A stretch of DNA of 64,000 nucleotides from Paracoccaceae bacterium (GCA_024742575.1 JANSYF010000010.1:1-64000), one strand, 5' to 3'. Shown: positions 1 to 10,024, numbered from the stretch's first letter. Translations and numbers: made by a program. The notes: generated by a model from the letters alone, not told the origin.

Positions 1-127
1 GAACATTGTCCGTTTCGCCTGCACCCTCAGGGTGATCCATGATCCGCCACCTTCAGTCCGGTTAACATGCTGAAATATAACACGTTACTGGCCACTGTTG
101 GGATGAAATCGCCCAGTTACTTGGGAA

Positions 128-328
128 ATGCGGGTTAAGATGGTCATGAAGAAAGTTCTCGTGACGTCCGTTTCCACAGGTGGATCCGGTGGTGAGGACC
201 GATTGACCGAGAACGTTACTTTGAACTTTGAGCAGGTCAAGTGGACCTACGTGAAGCAAAAAGATGACGGTTCGGGCGAAGCCGACAAAGACTTCAAGTG
301 GGATATCGGCGCGAACGTGGAGATGTGA
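128..328 (+). pseudogene. hcp: Hcp (TssD) 3' fragment, N-terminal two thirds missing
   Basis: The 66 codons match the C-terminal third of T6SS Hcp tube proteins: a VLVTSVSTGGSGGEDRLTE segment, then a beta-strand region around FEQVKWTYVKQKDDGSG, ending DIGANVEM. Full Hcp is about 150-170 residues. In this frame there are stops at 71-73 and 104-106, and no Hcp-like sequence is visible upstream in any of the three forward frames, so the N-terminal part is absent here. No good ribosome binding site precedes the ATG at 128. It lies where a full hcp would be expected, just before tagJ. I read it as a truncated or rearranged copy rather than a working gene. A sequencing or assembly break just upstream is the alternative. 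Confidence 0.7.
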
Positions 329-390
329 TCACGACCACCCGTCTTTAGAGTTTGAACTCTTTGACATACACCACAATTGGGAGCTCGCTG

Positions 391-1224
391 ATGCAAAATA
401 CAGCAACAGACCTACTCAAATCCGGCGATCTGTCCGGAGCATTGGCGAGCTTGCAAGATGCCGTCCGGGCAAAACCGGACGATGCAAAACTAAGAACGTT
501 TCTGTTCCAATTGCTCTGCGTGATGGGTGATTGGAAACGCGCAGTTGCCCAGCTTAAACTCTGCGCGCAGTTGGATGCTGCTGCCTTGCCGATGGCGCAG
601 ACCTACCGCGAGGCAATCATTTGTGAGGTGTTCCGCGAAAAGGTTTTTTCCGGCGACAAGGACCCCCTGATTTTTGGTGAACCACAAGACTGGGTCGCGC
701 TGTTGGCGCAAGGGCTTAAAGCCTTGGCGCACGGCAATCCCGAACGCGCTGCAGAATTGCGAGAAAAGGCATTTGACAAAGCGCCGACCACGTCAGGGTC
801 CCTAGATGAACAGGATTTTGAATGGATCGCGGATGCGGACATGCGGCTGGGGCCTGTTTTGGAGATCATTGTTAATGGCAAATACTTCTGGATGCCCTTC
901 AACGTACTGTCCAGTTTGCGCCTCGACCCGCCGCAGGATTTGCGGGACACGGTCTGGACGGCGGCTAATCTGACACTCAAGAACGGTGGCGAATTGGTCG
1001 GGTTGATCCCGACGCGCTATGCCGGTACCGCCGAGCGGGGCAGTGACAGCATGAAATTGTCGCGCGTCACGGAATGGGAAGACCTTGGCAGCGATACATT
1101 TGCCGGTTTGGGGCAACGTCTGCTTGCAACGGATGCAAGCGAGGTGTCTTTGATGGACACACGTAATTTCCAGTTTGCCCCGGTGTCGGCGGACACCGAA
1201 GGCGAGGTCGGGGTTAATGGCTGA
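391..1224 (+). CDS. tagJ: T6SS accessory protein TagJ (ImpE family)
   Basis: A 277-residue ImpE/TagJ-type protein. The N-terminal part is TPR-like (LKSGDLSGALASLQDAVRA), and the family block WIADADMRLGPVLE lies near residues 143-156, followed by the VNGKYFWMPF segment. In systems where it was studied, TagJ binds the sheath protein TssB and modulates sheath turnover; it is accessory rather than core. The ATG at 391 is chosen because GGGAG lies just upstream; in-frame starts from 352 lack a site. The stop overlaps the tssE start (ATGGCTGA), so the two are translationally coupled. It is the first intact gene of the T6SS operon in this window. Confidence 0.85.
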   Translation: MQNTATDLLKSGDLSGALASLQDAVRAKPDDAKLRTFLFQLLCVMGDWKRAVAQLKLCAQLDAAALPMAQTYREAIICEVFREKVFSGDKDPLIFGEPQDWVALLAQGLKALAHGNPERAAELREKAFDKAPTTSGSLDEQDFEWIADADMRLGPVLEIIVNGKYFWMPFNVLSSLRLDPPQDLRDTVWTAANLTLKNGGELVGLIPTRYAGTAERGSDSMKLSRVTEWEDLGSDTFAGLGQRLLATDASEVSLMDTRNFQFAPVSADTEGEVGVNG

Positions 1225-1714
1225 CCGAACACTGACAGAGCGGCTGCAGCCGTCCATTCTTGACCGCCTCACCGATGACAATCCTGAAAAGACATCGGAA
1301 ACCCAGTCAGATCGTGTCATCGACATTCGCAGGTTGCGCGAGATCATCCAGCGCGACCTTGCCTGGCTGTTGAACACTGGCAATCTGGATTTGGAACTGG
1401 ATGCAGAACGCTATCCGAACGTTGTGCGCTCGGTGGTGAATTATGGCGTGCCGGATTCAACAGGGGATTTTGCCAACAAGAAGCGCGCGGTCGCAGTTCG
1501 AGATGCGATCCGGCGCGCCGTTGAATTGTTTGAGCCGCGTTTGATAGATGGAACTCTAAGCGTTGTTAGCCGCGCTGACGATCACGGGCGGGAATCGACA
1601 ATCGTGTTCGATATCATCGCCGACATGTGGGCAGAGCCTGTTCCCGCCGAGCTGTATCTACGCAGTCAATTCGACACCACAACCGGGCATATCTCGCTCG
1701 AGCATGGAGGGTGA
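1217..1714 (+). CDS. tssE: T6SS baseplate protein TssE (gp25-like)
   Basis: A 165-residue protein of the GpW/gp25 family, the wedge subunit of the T6SS baseplate in the cytoplasm. Visible features are an N-terminal helix with LQPSILDRLTDD, the RRLREIIQRDLAWLLNT segment typical of TssE, a VVNYGVPD motif, and a beta-rich C-terminus. The ATG at 1217 overlaps the tagJ stop and fits the family's usual N-terminus (MADRTLTERLQP); an in-frame start at 1175 would add 14 atypical residues. The tssF start follows within a few bases, consistent with one baseplate operon tssE-F-G. Confidence 0.93.
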   Translation: MADRTLTERLQPSILDRLTDDNPEKTSETQSDRVIDIRRLREIIQRDLAWLLNTGNLDLELDAERYPNVVRSVVNYGVPDSTGDFANKKRAVAVRDAIRRAVELFEPRLIDGTLSVVSRADDHGRESTIVFDIIADMWAEPVPAELYLRSQFDTTTGHISLEHGG

Positions 1715-1720
1715 TTGACG

Positions 1721-3601
1721 GTGGATACGCGGCTGCTCAGACACTATGAAACCGAACTCGCCTTCTTGCGTGAGATGGGCGCTGAATTCGCCAAGAGTTA
1801 CCCAAAAATCGCGTCGCGGCTCGGGATGGATGGGCTGGAGATCCTCGACCCCTATGTCGAGCGCCTGCTTGAGGGAACGGCGTTTCTGACTGCCCGCGTC
1901 CAGCTGGAGCTGGAGCTGCAATACCCAGCCTTTACCAATCATCTTCTGGACGTGGTGTTCCCGCATTTCATTGCACCAACGCCATCTATGATGATCGCTG
2001 AAATGACTCCGGATATGGACAATGCCGATCTGGCTGCGGGATACACGTTGCCGCGACACTCGGTTTTGCGATCAAAACCGGTTCCAGGTGCCCAGAAGGC
2101 CTGCCAGTTCCGTACCGCCAGCGATCTGGAACTGTGGCCGATCACTGTGTCCGAAGCTGAATATATTGACGGCCGAGGCGCGCTTGTGGCTGCGGGGGTT
2201 GCCAAAGATACCCAAGCGCGGGCAGCTGTCCGCCTAAGGTTGACGCGACATGGTGGCTTGCCGATTAAGGAACTGCCACTGGATCGGCTGACGTTCTTTT
2301 TGGGTGGGCAGGTCAGCACAAGTTGGACACTGTTTGAAATGCTGTGCGCCAAGCCCGCGATGGTGGTGGCGCGGTCAATCGACCGCAGGGATGACTGGGT
2401 TGTCCCGCTCAATGCGCCTGTTTCGCCTCGTGGGCTTAATCCTGAAGAGGCGTTGTTGCCTACGCCTCGGCCATCCTTTGATGGCTATCGGTTGCTGCAA
2501 GAATACTTCGCTATGCCGGAACGCAACCTGTTCGTCGAAGTGGTAGGGCTGCAAGAACCGCTCGAGCGGACTACAGCTGACAGCTTGGATATCTACTTAC
2601 TTTTGCGGGATAACAAAACAGAGATTGCACCCAACGTCACCCCAGAGGCGTTTAAGCTGAATTGTGTTCCTGCGATCAATCTTTTCACAAAACGATGCGA
2701 CCGCGTACCGATCACACATCGTGTCACCGAACATCATGTTGTGCCGGACCGCACCGCGCCAAAGGACTTCGAAGTCTTTGCAATTACCAAGGTCACAGGT
2801 ATCCGGAAAGAGGGTAAAGAAGATCTGCCGCTTAAGGCCTTTTATTCCTCGGATGAATTCACTGCTGCTGGTGGCGGCGGATCGGCCTATTACACCCACA
2901 CGCGTCATCTGCGTCAGCGTTCCGAAAGCGAAGCGTTGCGCGGTGTTAGGACCAATTATCTTGGTTCTGAAAGCTATCTGGCGATTGTCGATGCCAATGA
3001 AGCACCGTATCCCGGCGATCTTAGCCAACTGGCGGTTGAAGCGATGGTGACAAATCGCGACTTGCCTATGCTGTTGCCGACGGGTGTGGATAATGTGTTC
3101 CATCTTCCCGATGGTGGGCCTGTCGCCACGATCCGAACTCTGATCGGGCCGACAAAACCACGCACATGTATTGCTCAGGGCGACGCCGCGTGGCGTGCTG
3201 TCAGTCATTTGAGCCTTAACTATCTGTCGATCTCGGACGAAACCGATGCGCCGGGTGGCGGTGCTGCGGCCCTTCGCGAACTGGTCGGTCTATATACACC
3301 GGTTGGGGACAGCGCGATGGAGCGCCAGTTGGAAGGGATCACGTCGGTCACCACCCGCCCGATTGTCCGGCGCATCCATGACGGTGTGCTTTCGACGGCA
3401 GTTCGGGGTCTCGAGATCACCATACTGATGGACGAGAGCCTGTTCGAGGGCAGTTCGATTTACACGATGGGCGCGGTGCTTGAACGGTTCTTCCGCAAGT
3501 ATTCTACGATCAACAGTTTCACCGAAACAGTTTTGAAAACCCAACAAAGAGGAGAGATTGCGCGATGGTCACCGAAAATGGGGGCAAACCGCGTGATCTG
3601 A
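1721..3601 (+). CDS. tssF: T6SS baseplate protein TssF
   Basis: A 626-residue TssF (VasA/ImpG family), a wedge component that with TssG, TssE and TssK builds the baseplate that recruits VgrG and the sheath. The N-terminus, DTRLLRHYETELAFLREMGA followed by FAKSYPKIASRLG, is the classic TssF opening. I place the start at GTG 1721 because it matches that family N-terminus and sits about 9 nt after GGAGGG (1706-1711); TTG at 1715 would be too close to it. The 3' end overlaps tssG by 37 bases. Confidence 0.93.
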   Translation: MDTRLLRHYETELAFLREMGAEFAKSYPKIASRLGMDGLEILDPYVERLLEGTAFLTARVQLELELQYPAFTNHLLDVVFPHFIAPTPSMMIAEMTPDMDNADLAAGYTLPRHSVLRSKPVPGAQKACQFRTASDLELWPITVSEAEYIDGRGALVAAGVAKDTQARAAVRLRLTRHGGLPIKELPLDRLTFFLGGQVSTSWTLFEMLCAKPAMVVARSIDRRDDWVVPLNAPVSPRGLNPEEALLPTPRPSFDGYRLLQEYFAMPERNLFVEVVGLQEPLERTTADSLDIYLLLRDNKTEIAPNVTPEAFKLNCVPAINLFTKRCDRVPITHRVTEHHVVPDRTAPKDFEVFAITKVTGIRKEGKEDLPLKAFYSSDEFTAAGGGGSAYYTHTRHLRQRSESEALRGVRTNYLGSESYLAIVDANEAPYPGDLSQLAVEAMVTNRDLPMLLPTGVDNVFHLPDGGPVATIRTLIGPTKPRTCIAQGDAAWRAVSHLSLNYLSISDETDAPGGGAAALRELVGLYTPVGDSAMERQLEGITSVTTRPIVRRIHDGVLSTAVRGLEITILMDESLFEGSSIYTMGAVLERFFRKYSTINSFTETVLKTQQRGEIARWSPKMGANRVI

Positions 3602-4608
3602 CTCATTACGAGCATCTGGTCCGCGATCCCAAATCCCACCATATCTTTTTCGCGATGCGCGTTCTTGAGGCGCATTTTGACGAACAACCGCGTTTGGGGA
3701 CGGCCCGCCGCCCGCGGCAGGAAAAGGTGCGCTTTGGGCAGGAACCAGAGCTTGCCTTTCCAAAATCCACCATTCACGCATTTGAGGCGCAGACCAAGGA
3801 TGCACCGGCCAAATTGAAGAACTTGTTTTTCGGGTTTTATGGATCGCATGGTCCGTTGCCGTTGCATCTGACGGAATACGCGCGCGGTCGAAAGGCAAAC
3901 CACAAGGACGGGACGCTCGTCGCCTTTACCGACATGCTGATGCACCGTTTGATGGAGTTGCTGTATCGTGCGTGGGTCAGGGGACAGCCGGCTCCGGCCT
4001 TTGATCGCGGGACCAACACCGAGACAGAAAAAAAGATTGGCGCCTTGGCTGGCCACATGGGCACGCATCTACGCGAACGGGATGCGATGCCGGATTTGGC
4101 CAAGCGGCATTTCTCAGGCCTTTTGTCTGCAGCGCCCAAGAATGCAGAAGGCCTTGTGTCCATCGTAAACGGCTTTTTTGATGCGCCGGTGGCGCTTGAG
4201 GAATTCATTGGCGACTGGCTTAACCTTGAACCCGATGACCGCTGGCAATTGGGCAGCCAAGGTGGGCTAGGGCACACCACGTGTATCGGCGAACGGGTGT
4301 GGTCACATTCAGCAAAGTTCCGTTTGCGGATCGGCCCGCTGAGCCTTGAGGAATACAAGCGCTTTCTACCCGGTACGCCAGCGCTTGCCCGACTCCGCGC
4401 GATTGTGCGCAACTATACCGGTGACCAGTTGGACTGGGATGTGAATCTCGTCCTGCGTGGGCAAGAGGTGCCTCAAGCCCAGTTGGGTGCCAGCACTCAG
4501 CTTGGTTTGACCAGTTGGATCGGGGCAGAAGACCACCCCGATGAAGTCGCCGATTTGTTTATGACCCCTTTAACAGACGTTCCATTGAAAGAAGCCCTCG
4601 CGGCTTAG
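3565..4608 (+). CDS. tssG: T6SS baseplate protein TssG
   Basis: A 347-residue TssG (VasB/ImpH family), partner of TssF in the baseplate wedge. It has the family blocks HIFFAMRVLEA near the N-terminus, KNLFFGFYGSHGPLPLHLTEYA near residue 100, and a C-terminal LGLTSWIG segment. An AAAGAGGAGAG ribosome binding site lies inside the 3' end of tssF just before the ATG, and the genes overlap, so coupled translation is likely. Length and motifs are normal for the family. Confidence 0.93.
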   Translation: MVTENGGKPRDLTHYEHLVRDPKSHHIFFAMRVLEAHFDEQPRLGTARRPRQEKVRFGQEPELAFPKSTIHAFEAQTKDAPAKLKNLFFGFYGSHGPLPLHLTEYARGRKANHKDGTLVAFTDMLMHRLMELLYRAWVRGQPAPAFDRGTNTETEKKIGALAGHMGTHLRERDAMPDLAKRHFSGLLSAAPKNAEGLVSIVNGFFDAPVALEEFIGDWLNLEPDDRWQLGSQGGLGHTTCIGERVWSHSAKFRLRIGPLSLEEYKRFLPGTPALARLRAIVRNYTGDQLDWDVNLVLRGQEVPQAQLGASTQLGLTSWIGAEDHPDEVADLFMTPLTDVPLKEALAA

Positions 4609-4646
4609 AAGAAACCATTTCGCGATCATGCGAAGGAGAGTGATTT

Positions 4647-7358
4647 ATGACTGAGATCAGCCGCGTTGCCCTATTCGGCAAGCTTAACAAAGTCGGATAC
4701 CAGGCCGTCGAAGGTGCGACGGTGTTCTGCAAGATGCGGGGCAATCCGTATGTCGAGATCATTCATTGGCTGGCCCAACTGGTCCAAGTCGATAATTCCG
4801 ATGTCCAGAAAATCATTCAGCACTACGATCTTGATCCGGGGAAACTGTCGGCAGATATGACCCGCGCGTTGGACGCTTTGCCACGCGGAGCAAGTTCCAT
4901 TTCGGACCTGAGTTCGCATCTACAAGACTCCATGGAACGGGCTTGGGTCTACGGCTCGTTGCTTTTCAATTCGAACCAGGTGCGTACAGGACACTTGATC
5001 CTAGGCATGCTCAAAACTCCGGAGTTGCGGCCGATCCTGATGAACATTTCGCGCGAGTTTTCTAAGATCGGCGCGGATGATCTCTCAGACAATTTCCCAA
5101 GGGTTGTCGATGGATCGGTCGAAGATAATTTGCGCCCGCAGGACGGATCGCAAACCGGTGGTGGCGCTGTGCCGGGTGAAGCGTCTGGCGCAATGGCACC
5201 CGGTGCCATGGGAAAGGAAGAGGCACTTGCGCAATACTGCACTGACCTCACCGAACAAGCCCGCAACGGCGACATCGACCCGATTGTTGGACGCGACGAG
5301 GAAATCCGCCAGATCGTTGATGTTCTGATGCGCCGCCGTCAGAATAACCCGATCCTGACGGGCGAAGCGGGTGTTGGTAAAACTGCTGTTGTAGAAGGCT
5401 TTGCCCTGCGGATTGCGCGGGGTGACGTGCCACCAGCACTCCGCGAGGCGCGCCTTCTTGCCTTGGATGTTGGCCTCTTGCAAGCTGGCGCGTCCATGAA
5501 AGGCGAGTTCGAGAACCGTTTGCGTCAGGTGATTGACGAAGTTCAGGCCTCTACCGTGCCGATTATCATGTTCGTGGACGAAACCCACACGCTTGTTGGG
5601 GCTGGTGGCGCTGCAGGAACTGGCGATGCTGCCAACCTGCTCAAGCCAGCACTCGCGCGGGGCACATTGCGCACGATCGGCGCAACAACGTGGGCCGAAT
5701 ACAAGAAACACATCGAAAAAGACCCGGCTCTGACCCGTCGTTTCCAAGTGGTGCAGGTCGAAGAACCCAGCATCCCCAAAGCCATTATGATGATGCGCGG
5801 TATCGCGTCGATGCTAGAGAACCACCACAAAGTGCAGGTTCTCGACGAAGGAATAGAAGCTGCCGTTTCCCTTTCTGCACGTTATATCCCCGCGCGGCAG
5901 CTACCCGACAAATCGGTCAGCGTCCTTGATACTGCCTGTGCTCGCGTTGCGGTCAGTCAGCACGCCGTCCCGGCCGAAGTGGATGACAGCCGCAAGCGGA
6001 TCGACGCACTAACGACTGAGCTTGAAATCATTGGCCGGGATGAAACCGCAGGCATGGATATTGGCGCGCGGCGCGAAACCATTCAGGCACTGAAGGAAGA
6101 AGAAGAGGCCCGGCTTGCCGAGTTGGACAAACGTTGGGAAGCCGAGAAGGCCGTCGTGACCGAGATCCTTGATCTGCGTGCCAAGCTTCGCGAAGGCGGT
6201 GCCCCAGTCGACACTCCCGATGCTGCTGGTGAAGAGGCGGCCGAGAAAAGCCCAATGACGGCCGAAGAGCGGGCAGAATTGTTGACGCAGTTGCGCGCCA
6301 AGAACACCGAATTGACCGATCTTCAGGGCGAAAACCCGCTGATCCTGCCGATTGTGGATGAACAAGCGGTGGCGAGTGTTGTCGGTGACTGGACCGGCAT
6401 TCCCGTGGGGCGCATGGTAAGCGATGAACTTGAGACCGTTCTGAACCTCAAGGATCATCTGGCAAAGCGCGTGATCGGCCAAGACCACGCGATGGAGATG
6501 ATCGCAAAACGTATCCAGACCAGCCGCGCCGCGCTCGACAATCCGAACAAGCCCATCGGCGTGTTCATGCTGGCCGGGACCAGTGGCGTGGGTAAGACCG
6601 AAACTGCTTTAGCGCTTGCCGAGGTGTTATATGGTGGTGAGCAGAACGTGATCACCATCAACATGTCCGAATACCAAGAGGCGCACACTGTCAGCAGTCT
6701 GAAAGGCGCGCCCCCGGGCTATGTCGGGTACGGCGAAGGTGGTGTTCTAACGGAGGCTGTACGTCGCAAGCCCTATTCCGTTGTTCTATTGGATGAGGTC
6801 GAAAAGGCGCATCCTGACGTGCACGAAGTGTTCTTTCAGGTTTTTGACAAAGGCGTCATGGAAGATGGCGAAGGCAGGTTGATCGACTTCAAGAATACGT
6901 TGATCCTTCTGACGTCGAATGCCGGGTCTGATCTGATTATGGACATGTGTTCCGACCCCGATTTGATGCCCGAGCCTGAAGGCATCGCAAAGGCGCTGCG
7001 CGACCCTCTTCTCAAGATTTTCCCAGCGGCGCTTTTGGGGCGTCTGGTGACGATCCCGTATTATCCGCTTAGCCCGGATATGATCGGCAAGATCACCCGT
7101 CTTCAGCTCAATCGGATCAAGAAACGCGTCACCGAAGCTCACGGTGTACCTTTCGAGTATTCAGATGCCGTGGTCGACACGATTGTGTCGCGTTGCCAAG
7201 AGCTTGAATCCGGTGGCCGGATGATTGATGCGATTGTCACCAACACCATGCTTCCAGACATTTCCGGCGAATTCCTGCGTCGCATGATGGAGGGTAAGAG
7301 TGTGAGCAATGTGACGATCGACGCAAAAGACGGTGAGTTTACCTATGCGTTCGATTGA
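4647..7358 (+). CDS. clpV: T6SS AAA+ ATPase ClpV (TssH)
   Basis: A 903-residue ClpB/ClpV-type ATPase that disassembles contracted TssB/TssC sheaths in the cytoplasm. There is an N-terminal Clp repeat domain, a first Walker A (GEAGVGKTA, near residues 237-245) with Walker B IIMFVDETH, a charged coiled middle region (about 420-560), and a second Walker A (GTSGVGKTE, near 644-652) with VVLLDEVEKAH. It sits directly after tssG with a GAAGGAGAG site. Its T6SS context and the Gly/Ala/Met-rich linker before the first AAA domain favour ClpV over housekeeping ClpB. Both ATPase modules look intact. Confidence 0.95.
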   Translation: MTEISRVALFGKLNKVGYQAVEGATVFCKMRGNPYVEIIHWLAQLVQVDNSDVQKIIQHYDLDPGKLSADMTRALDALPRGASSISDLSSHLQDSMERAWVYGSLLFNSNQVRTGHLILGMLKTPELRPILMNISREFSKIGADDLSDNFPRVVDGSVEDNLRPQDGSQTGGGAVPGEASGAMAPGAMGKEEALAQYCTDLTEQARNGDIDPIVGRDEEIRQIVDVLMRRRQNNPILTGEAGVGKTAVVEGFALRIARGDVPPALREARLLALDVGLLQAGASMKGEFENRLRQVIDEVQASTVPIIMFVDETHTLVGAGGAAGTGDAANLLKPALARGTLRTIGATTWAEYKKHIEKDPALTRRFQVVQVEEPSIPKAIMMMRGIASMLENHHKVQVLDEGIEAAVSLSARYIPARQLPDKSVSVLDTACARVAVSQHAVPAEVDDSRKRIDALTTELEIIGRDETAGMDIGARRETIQALKEEEEARLAELDKRWEAEKAVVTEILDLRAKLREGGAPVDTPDAAGEEAAEKSPMTAEERAELLTQLRAKNTELTDLQGENPLILPIVDEQAVASVVGDWTGIPVGRMVSDELETVLNLKDHLAKRVIGQDHAMEMIAKRIQTSRAALDNPNKPIGVFMLAGTSGVGKTETALALAEVLYGGEQNVITINMSEYQEAHTVSSLKGAPPGYVGYGEGGVLTEAVRRKPYSVVLLDEVEKAHPDVHEVFFQVFDKGVMEDGEGRLIDFKNTLILLTSNAGSDLIMDMCSDPDLMPEPEGIAKALRDPLLKIFPAALLGRLVTIPYYPLSPDMIGKITRLQLNRIKKRVTEAHGVPFEYSDAVVDTIVSRCQELESGGRMIDAIVTNTMLPDISGEFLRRMMEGKSVSNVTIDAKDGEFTYAFD

Positions 7359-7457
7359 ATTCGAAATGCGCAAAAATCGTCCAAGACGACCCGACAGAGC
7401 ATTGGTCAGACTATGGTTTCTGGGTTAGGCTTTTCGTGAACTGAAGGAACGTCAGAG

Positions 7458-9413
7458 ATGTATAAAAGAACCGATCCTTCGAAATTCCCTTTGCGTCTCG
7501 AAGGAGATTGCCAAAGCCTGAAACTATTGCCGATCTCTGCCAAGGTGACAGAGCGGATCAGCCAAGTTCCAACAATCGACGTGCATTTCCACTGCGAAAA
7601 CCATGATCTTGCGCTGGAAGAGGTTGTGGGCAAGACAATGCATTTGGTCGCGGAAAGCGAGGATAATAGCAGTAAACGGTGGTTTCGCGGCACCTGCGTG
7701 TCAGCTGAATTCGTATCGACTATTGATGTTGGCAGATTGTTCAGGGCGGAAGTGCGGCCGTGGCTTTGGTTTCTGACCCGACGCACCGATCTGCGAATTT
7801 ATCAACAAATGACGGTCGTCGACATTATCCAGTCTGTTCTTGGGGAATATGGGTTTTCCGGCGATCTGGTGCTTAAGCTTTCACACTCTTACGAAACGCG
7901 GGAATACTGCGTACAGTACCGCGAAACGGACCTCGATTTTATAGATCGCCTCATGCAAGAGGAGGGGATCTATTATTACTTCGATCATGAACCGGGCACA
8001 GAAAAGATGGTTCTAATTGATGACATGGGAAAGCATGTCAGCATCAATGCACCATCCGACCTCAAATTCCGCTCCTATAGCATGCGCTCAACGCATGAGA
8101 CCGTCGAACCTTTCGTGTTTGAGTGGGGCGGCAAGGAAAAGGTACGAAGTGCCAAGGTTGTGCTTGATGACTACAATTTCGAAACGTCAACGGCGAGCCT
8201 GAAGTCGGAAAACAAGACCACGCGAAAGCGGCATTACTTCGACGATAAAGACGAACGCTACGATTACCCCGGCCACTTCCGATCGGCCAATCTTGGGGAA
8301 CACCGTGCACGTGTTCGGACCGAGGCCGAAGCTGTCGCGCAGCACGTCGTGCATGGTGTGTCTGATGCGATCAACATGGCCGCGGGATGCCTTTTCAAAA
8401 TCGCGGACTTGCCACGAACAAAGGGCGAGCCGAAAGAAGTGCTGCTCTTGGAATGTGTGCACGAGATCGTGCAAATCGAAGCTCTGTACGACGGGGTCAT
8501 GAATTGGACGTCTGATCAGTTGGAACAGATGGGGTTCGCGTCCAAGCCCAAAGAACCGCACATGGTCCGTTTTTCCGTAATGGACGCTTTAGAGCAATTC
8601 AGAGCGCCCTTCTTGACGCCTTGGCCGAAGGTTGGAGGTATTCACACTGCTGTCGTTACAGGCCCGGGGAGCGAGGAAATCCACACTGACGAATACGGTC
8701 GGATCAAAGTGCAGTTCCACTGGGATCGTGACGGCAAAAACGATGACAATACGACCTGCTGGGTGCGAACCATGATGCCCTGGACCGGCAAAAGTTGGGG
8801 AGCGATAGCAATTCCTCGGATCGGCCAGGAGGTTGTGATCAGTTTTGAAGAAGGCGATCCTGACAGACCGCTCTGTATCGGCATGCTGTACAACGACAAA
8901 ACAATGCCGCCATACGCGTTGCCTGCAAATAAAACACAGTCCGGTGTCAAAACAAACAGCACCAAAGGGGGCGGCGGCTTTAACGAGCTGATGTTTGAGG
9001 ACAAAAAGGACGATGAGCTTGTTCGTTTCCAGGCGGAGAAGGACTACGAACAGATCGTAAAGAACGACTCGACCATTACCGTCGGTCTGGAAAAGAAAGA
9101 CCCGGGCAGCCTAAGCACAACGGTTCACAAAGACCTTTCGGAAACCGTGAACACCGGCGATCACAGCACCTTGGTCAAGCAAGGCGATTTGAGTGTCGAC
9201 GTGAAAATGGGAAAGATCACGGTTACCGCAATGAAATCCATCGAATTTAAATGCGGTGGATCCACGATCAAGATGGACCCAACGTCGATTACGGTAAAAA
9301 GTCCGACAATCACCGTTAAGGCGGACATGAAAGCCGATGTGAAAAGCCCAATGACCACGGTTAGTGGCGACATGATGCTGACGCTCAAGGGTGGCGTCGT
9401 GATGATCAACTAA
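7458..9413 (+). CDS. vgrG: T6SS spike protein VgrG (TssI)
   Basis: A 651-residue VgrG, the trimeric spike that sits on the Hcp tube and carries effectors. The gp27-like part (residues 1-380) includes SYETREYCVQYRETDLDFI and EEGIYYYF; the gp5-like OB region contains EIHTDEYGRIKVQFHWDRDG and WVRTMMPWTGKSWGAIAIPR; the C-terminus is a repetitive beta-helix needle (TITVKSPTITVKAD). It ends there with no extra domain, so it is not an 'evolved' VgrG and should deliver cargo non-covalently. It precedes an unknown gene and a PAAR gene. The 99-bp gap after clpV is the largest in the operon and could hold an internal promoter, though I saw no clear one. Confidence 0.95.
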   Translation: MYKRTDPSKFPLRLEGDCQSLKLLPISAKVTERISQVPTIDVHFHCENHDLALEEVVGKTMHLVAESEDNSSKRWFRGTCVSAEFVSTIDVGRLFRAEVRPWLWFLTRRTDLRIYQQMTVVDIIQSVLGEYGFSGDLVLKLSHSYETREYCVQYRETDLDFIDRLMQEEGIYYYFDHEPGTEKMVLIDDMGKHVSINAPSDLKFRSYSMRSTHETVEPFVFEWGGKEKVRSAKVVLDDYNFETSTASLKSENKTTRKRHYFDDKDERYDYPGHFRSANLGEHRARVRTEAEAVAQHVVHGVSDAINMAAGCLFKIADLPRTKGEPKEVLLLECVHEIVQIEALYDGVMNWTSDQLEQMGFASKPKEPHMVRFSVMDALEQFRAPFLTPWPKVGGIHTAVVTGPGSEEIHTDEYGRIKVQFHWDRDGKNDDNTTCWVRTMMPWTGKSWGAIAIPRIGQEVVISFEEGDPDRPLCIGMLYNDKTMPPYALPANKTQSGVKTNSTKGGGGFNELMFEDKKDDELVRFQAEKDYEQIVKNDSTITVGLEKKDPGSLSTTVHKDLSETVNTGDHSTLVKQGDLSVDVKMGKITVTAMKSIEFKCGGSTIKMDPTSITVKSPTITVKADMKADVKSPMTTVSGDMMLTLKGGVVMIN

Positions 9414-9424
9414 GGGGACGCATC

Positions 9425-10024
9425 ATGTCAGGCCGTTTCAGCAAATTGACGAAAATACCGACGGACCCTGCGGCCAAGCTTTTGGCGCAGGCCAATATTA
9501 AGCTCGATACGCCCTTGAATGCGCCCGCAAGCGCGTCTGTGGAGGCCGTCCTGACTGAACTGGATGGGGAGGGCGCGAACGTTGATCTGCTACGCCTTTT
9601 ATCGGTCGCCTTGCCCCCGCGTGAGCGGGTATGGTGGGCATGCCTAGCCGCCCGCGATATAGTGGGGGCGGACGTTGAAAACGAAACGCCGTCTTTGCAG
9701 GCAGCAGAAGCATGGGTGTTTCGTCCCAGCGATGAGGCACGTGATGTCGCCATCGACACTATGGAACATGCCGACAAAGACGATGTGACGGTTCATTGTG
9801 CTATGGCAGTGATGTATTGCGATGGCACCCTGGGAACGGGTGACATGGCGCAGATACCCGCACCGCCCGGTGGATCATCGATTGCGGCGTTTGCCATGAA
9901 TATCGAGGCTATTTCGACGCGGATTGACGATTTCGATGCGTATATTCAAGAGCTTATTGACCGCGCCGTCGATATCGGGCGAGGTGGGAACGGGAAGCGC
10001 AAGGAAAAGGGAGAGGTTGTCTAA
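9425..10024 (+). CDS. Uncharacterised protein between vgrG and PAAR (possible spike adaptor)
   Basis: A 199-residue soluble protein with no signal peptide or membrane segment. I do not recognise a fold with certainty. The central block PPRERVWWACLAARDIVG is reminiscent of small families of unknown function encoded beside vgrG genes (DUF6931-like, from memory). The middle is acidic and the tail is basic (GKRKEKGEVV). It starts 11 nt after the vgrG stop, and its stop is directly followed by the PAAR start codon. Location and size suggest an adaptor or chaperone for loading the PAAR/VgrG tip, in the way DUF4123 or DUF1795 proteins work, but this is inference. An effector or immunity role cannot be excluded. 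Confidence 0.75.
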   Translation: MSGRFSKLTKIPTDPAAKLLAQANIKLDTPLNAPASASVEAVLTELDGEGANVDLLRLLSVALPPRERVWWACLAARDIVGADVENETPSLQAAEAWVFRPSDEARDVAIDTMEHADKDDVTVHCAMAVMYCDGTLGTGDMAQIPAPPGGSSIAAFAMNIEAISTRIDDFDAYIQELIDRAVDIGRGGNGKRKEKGEVV

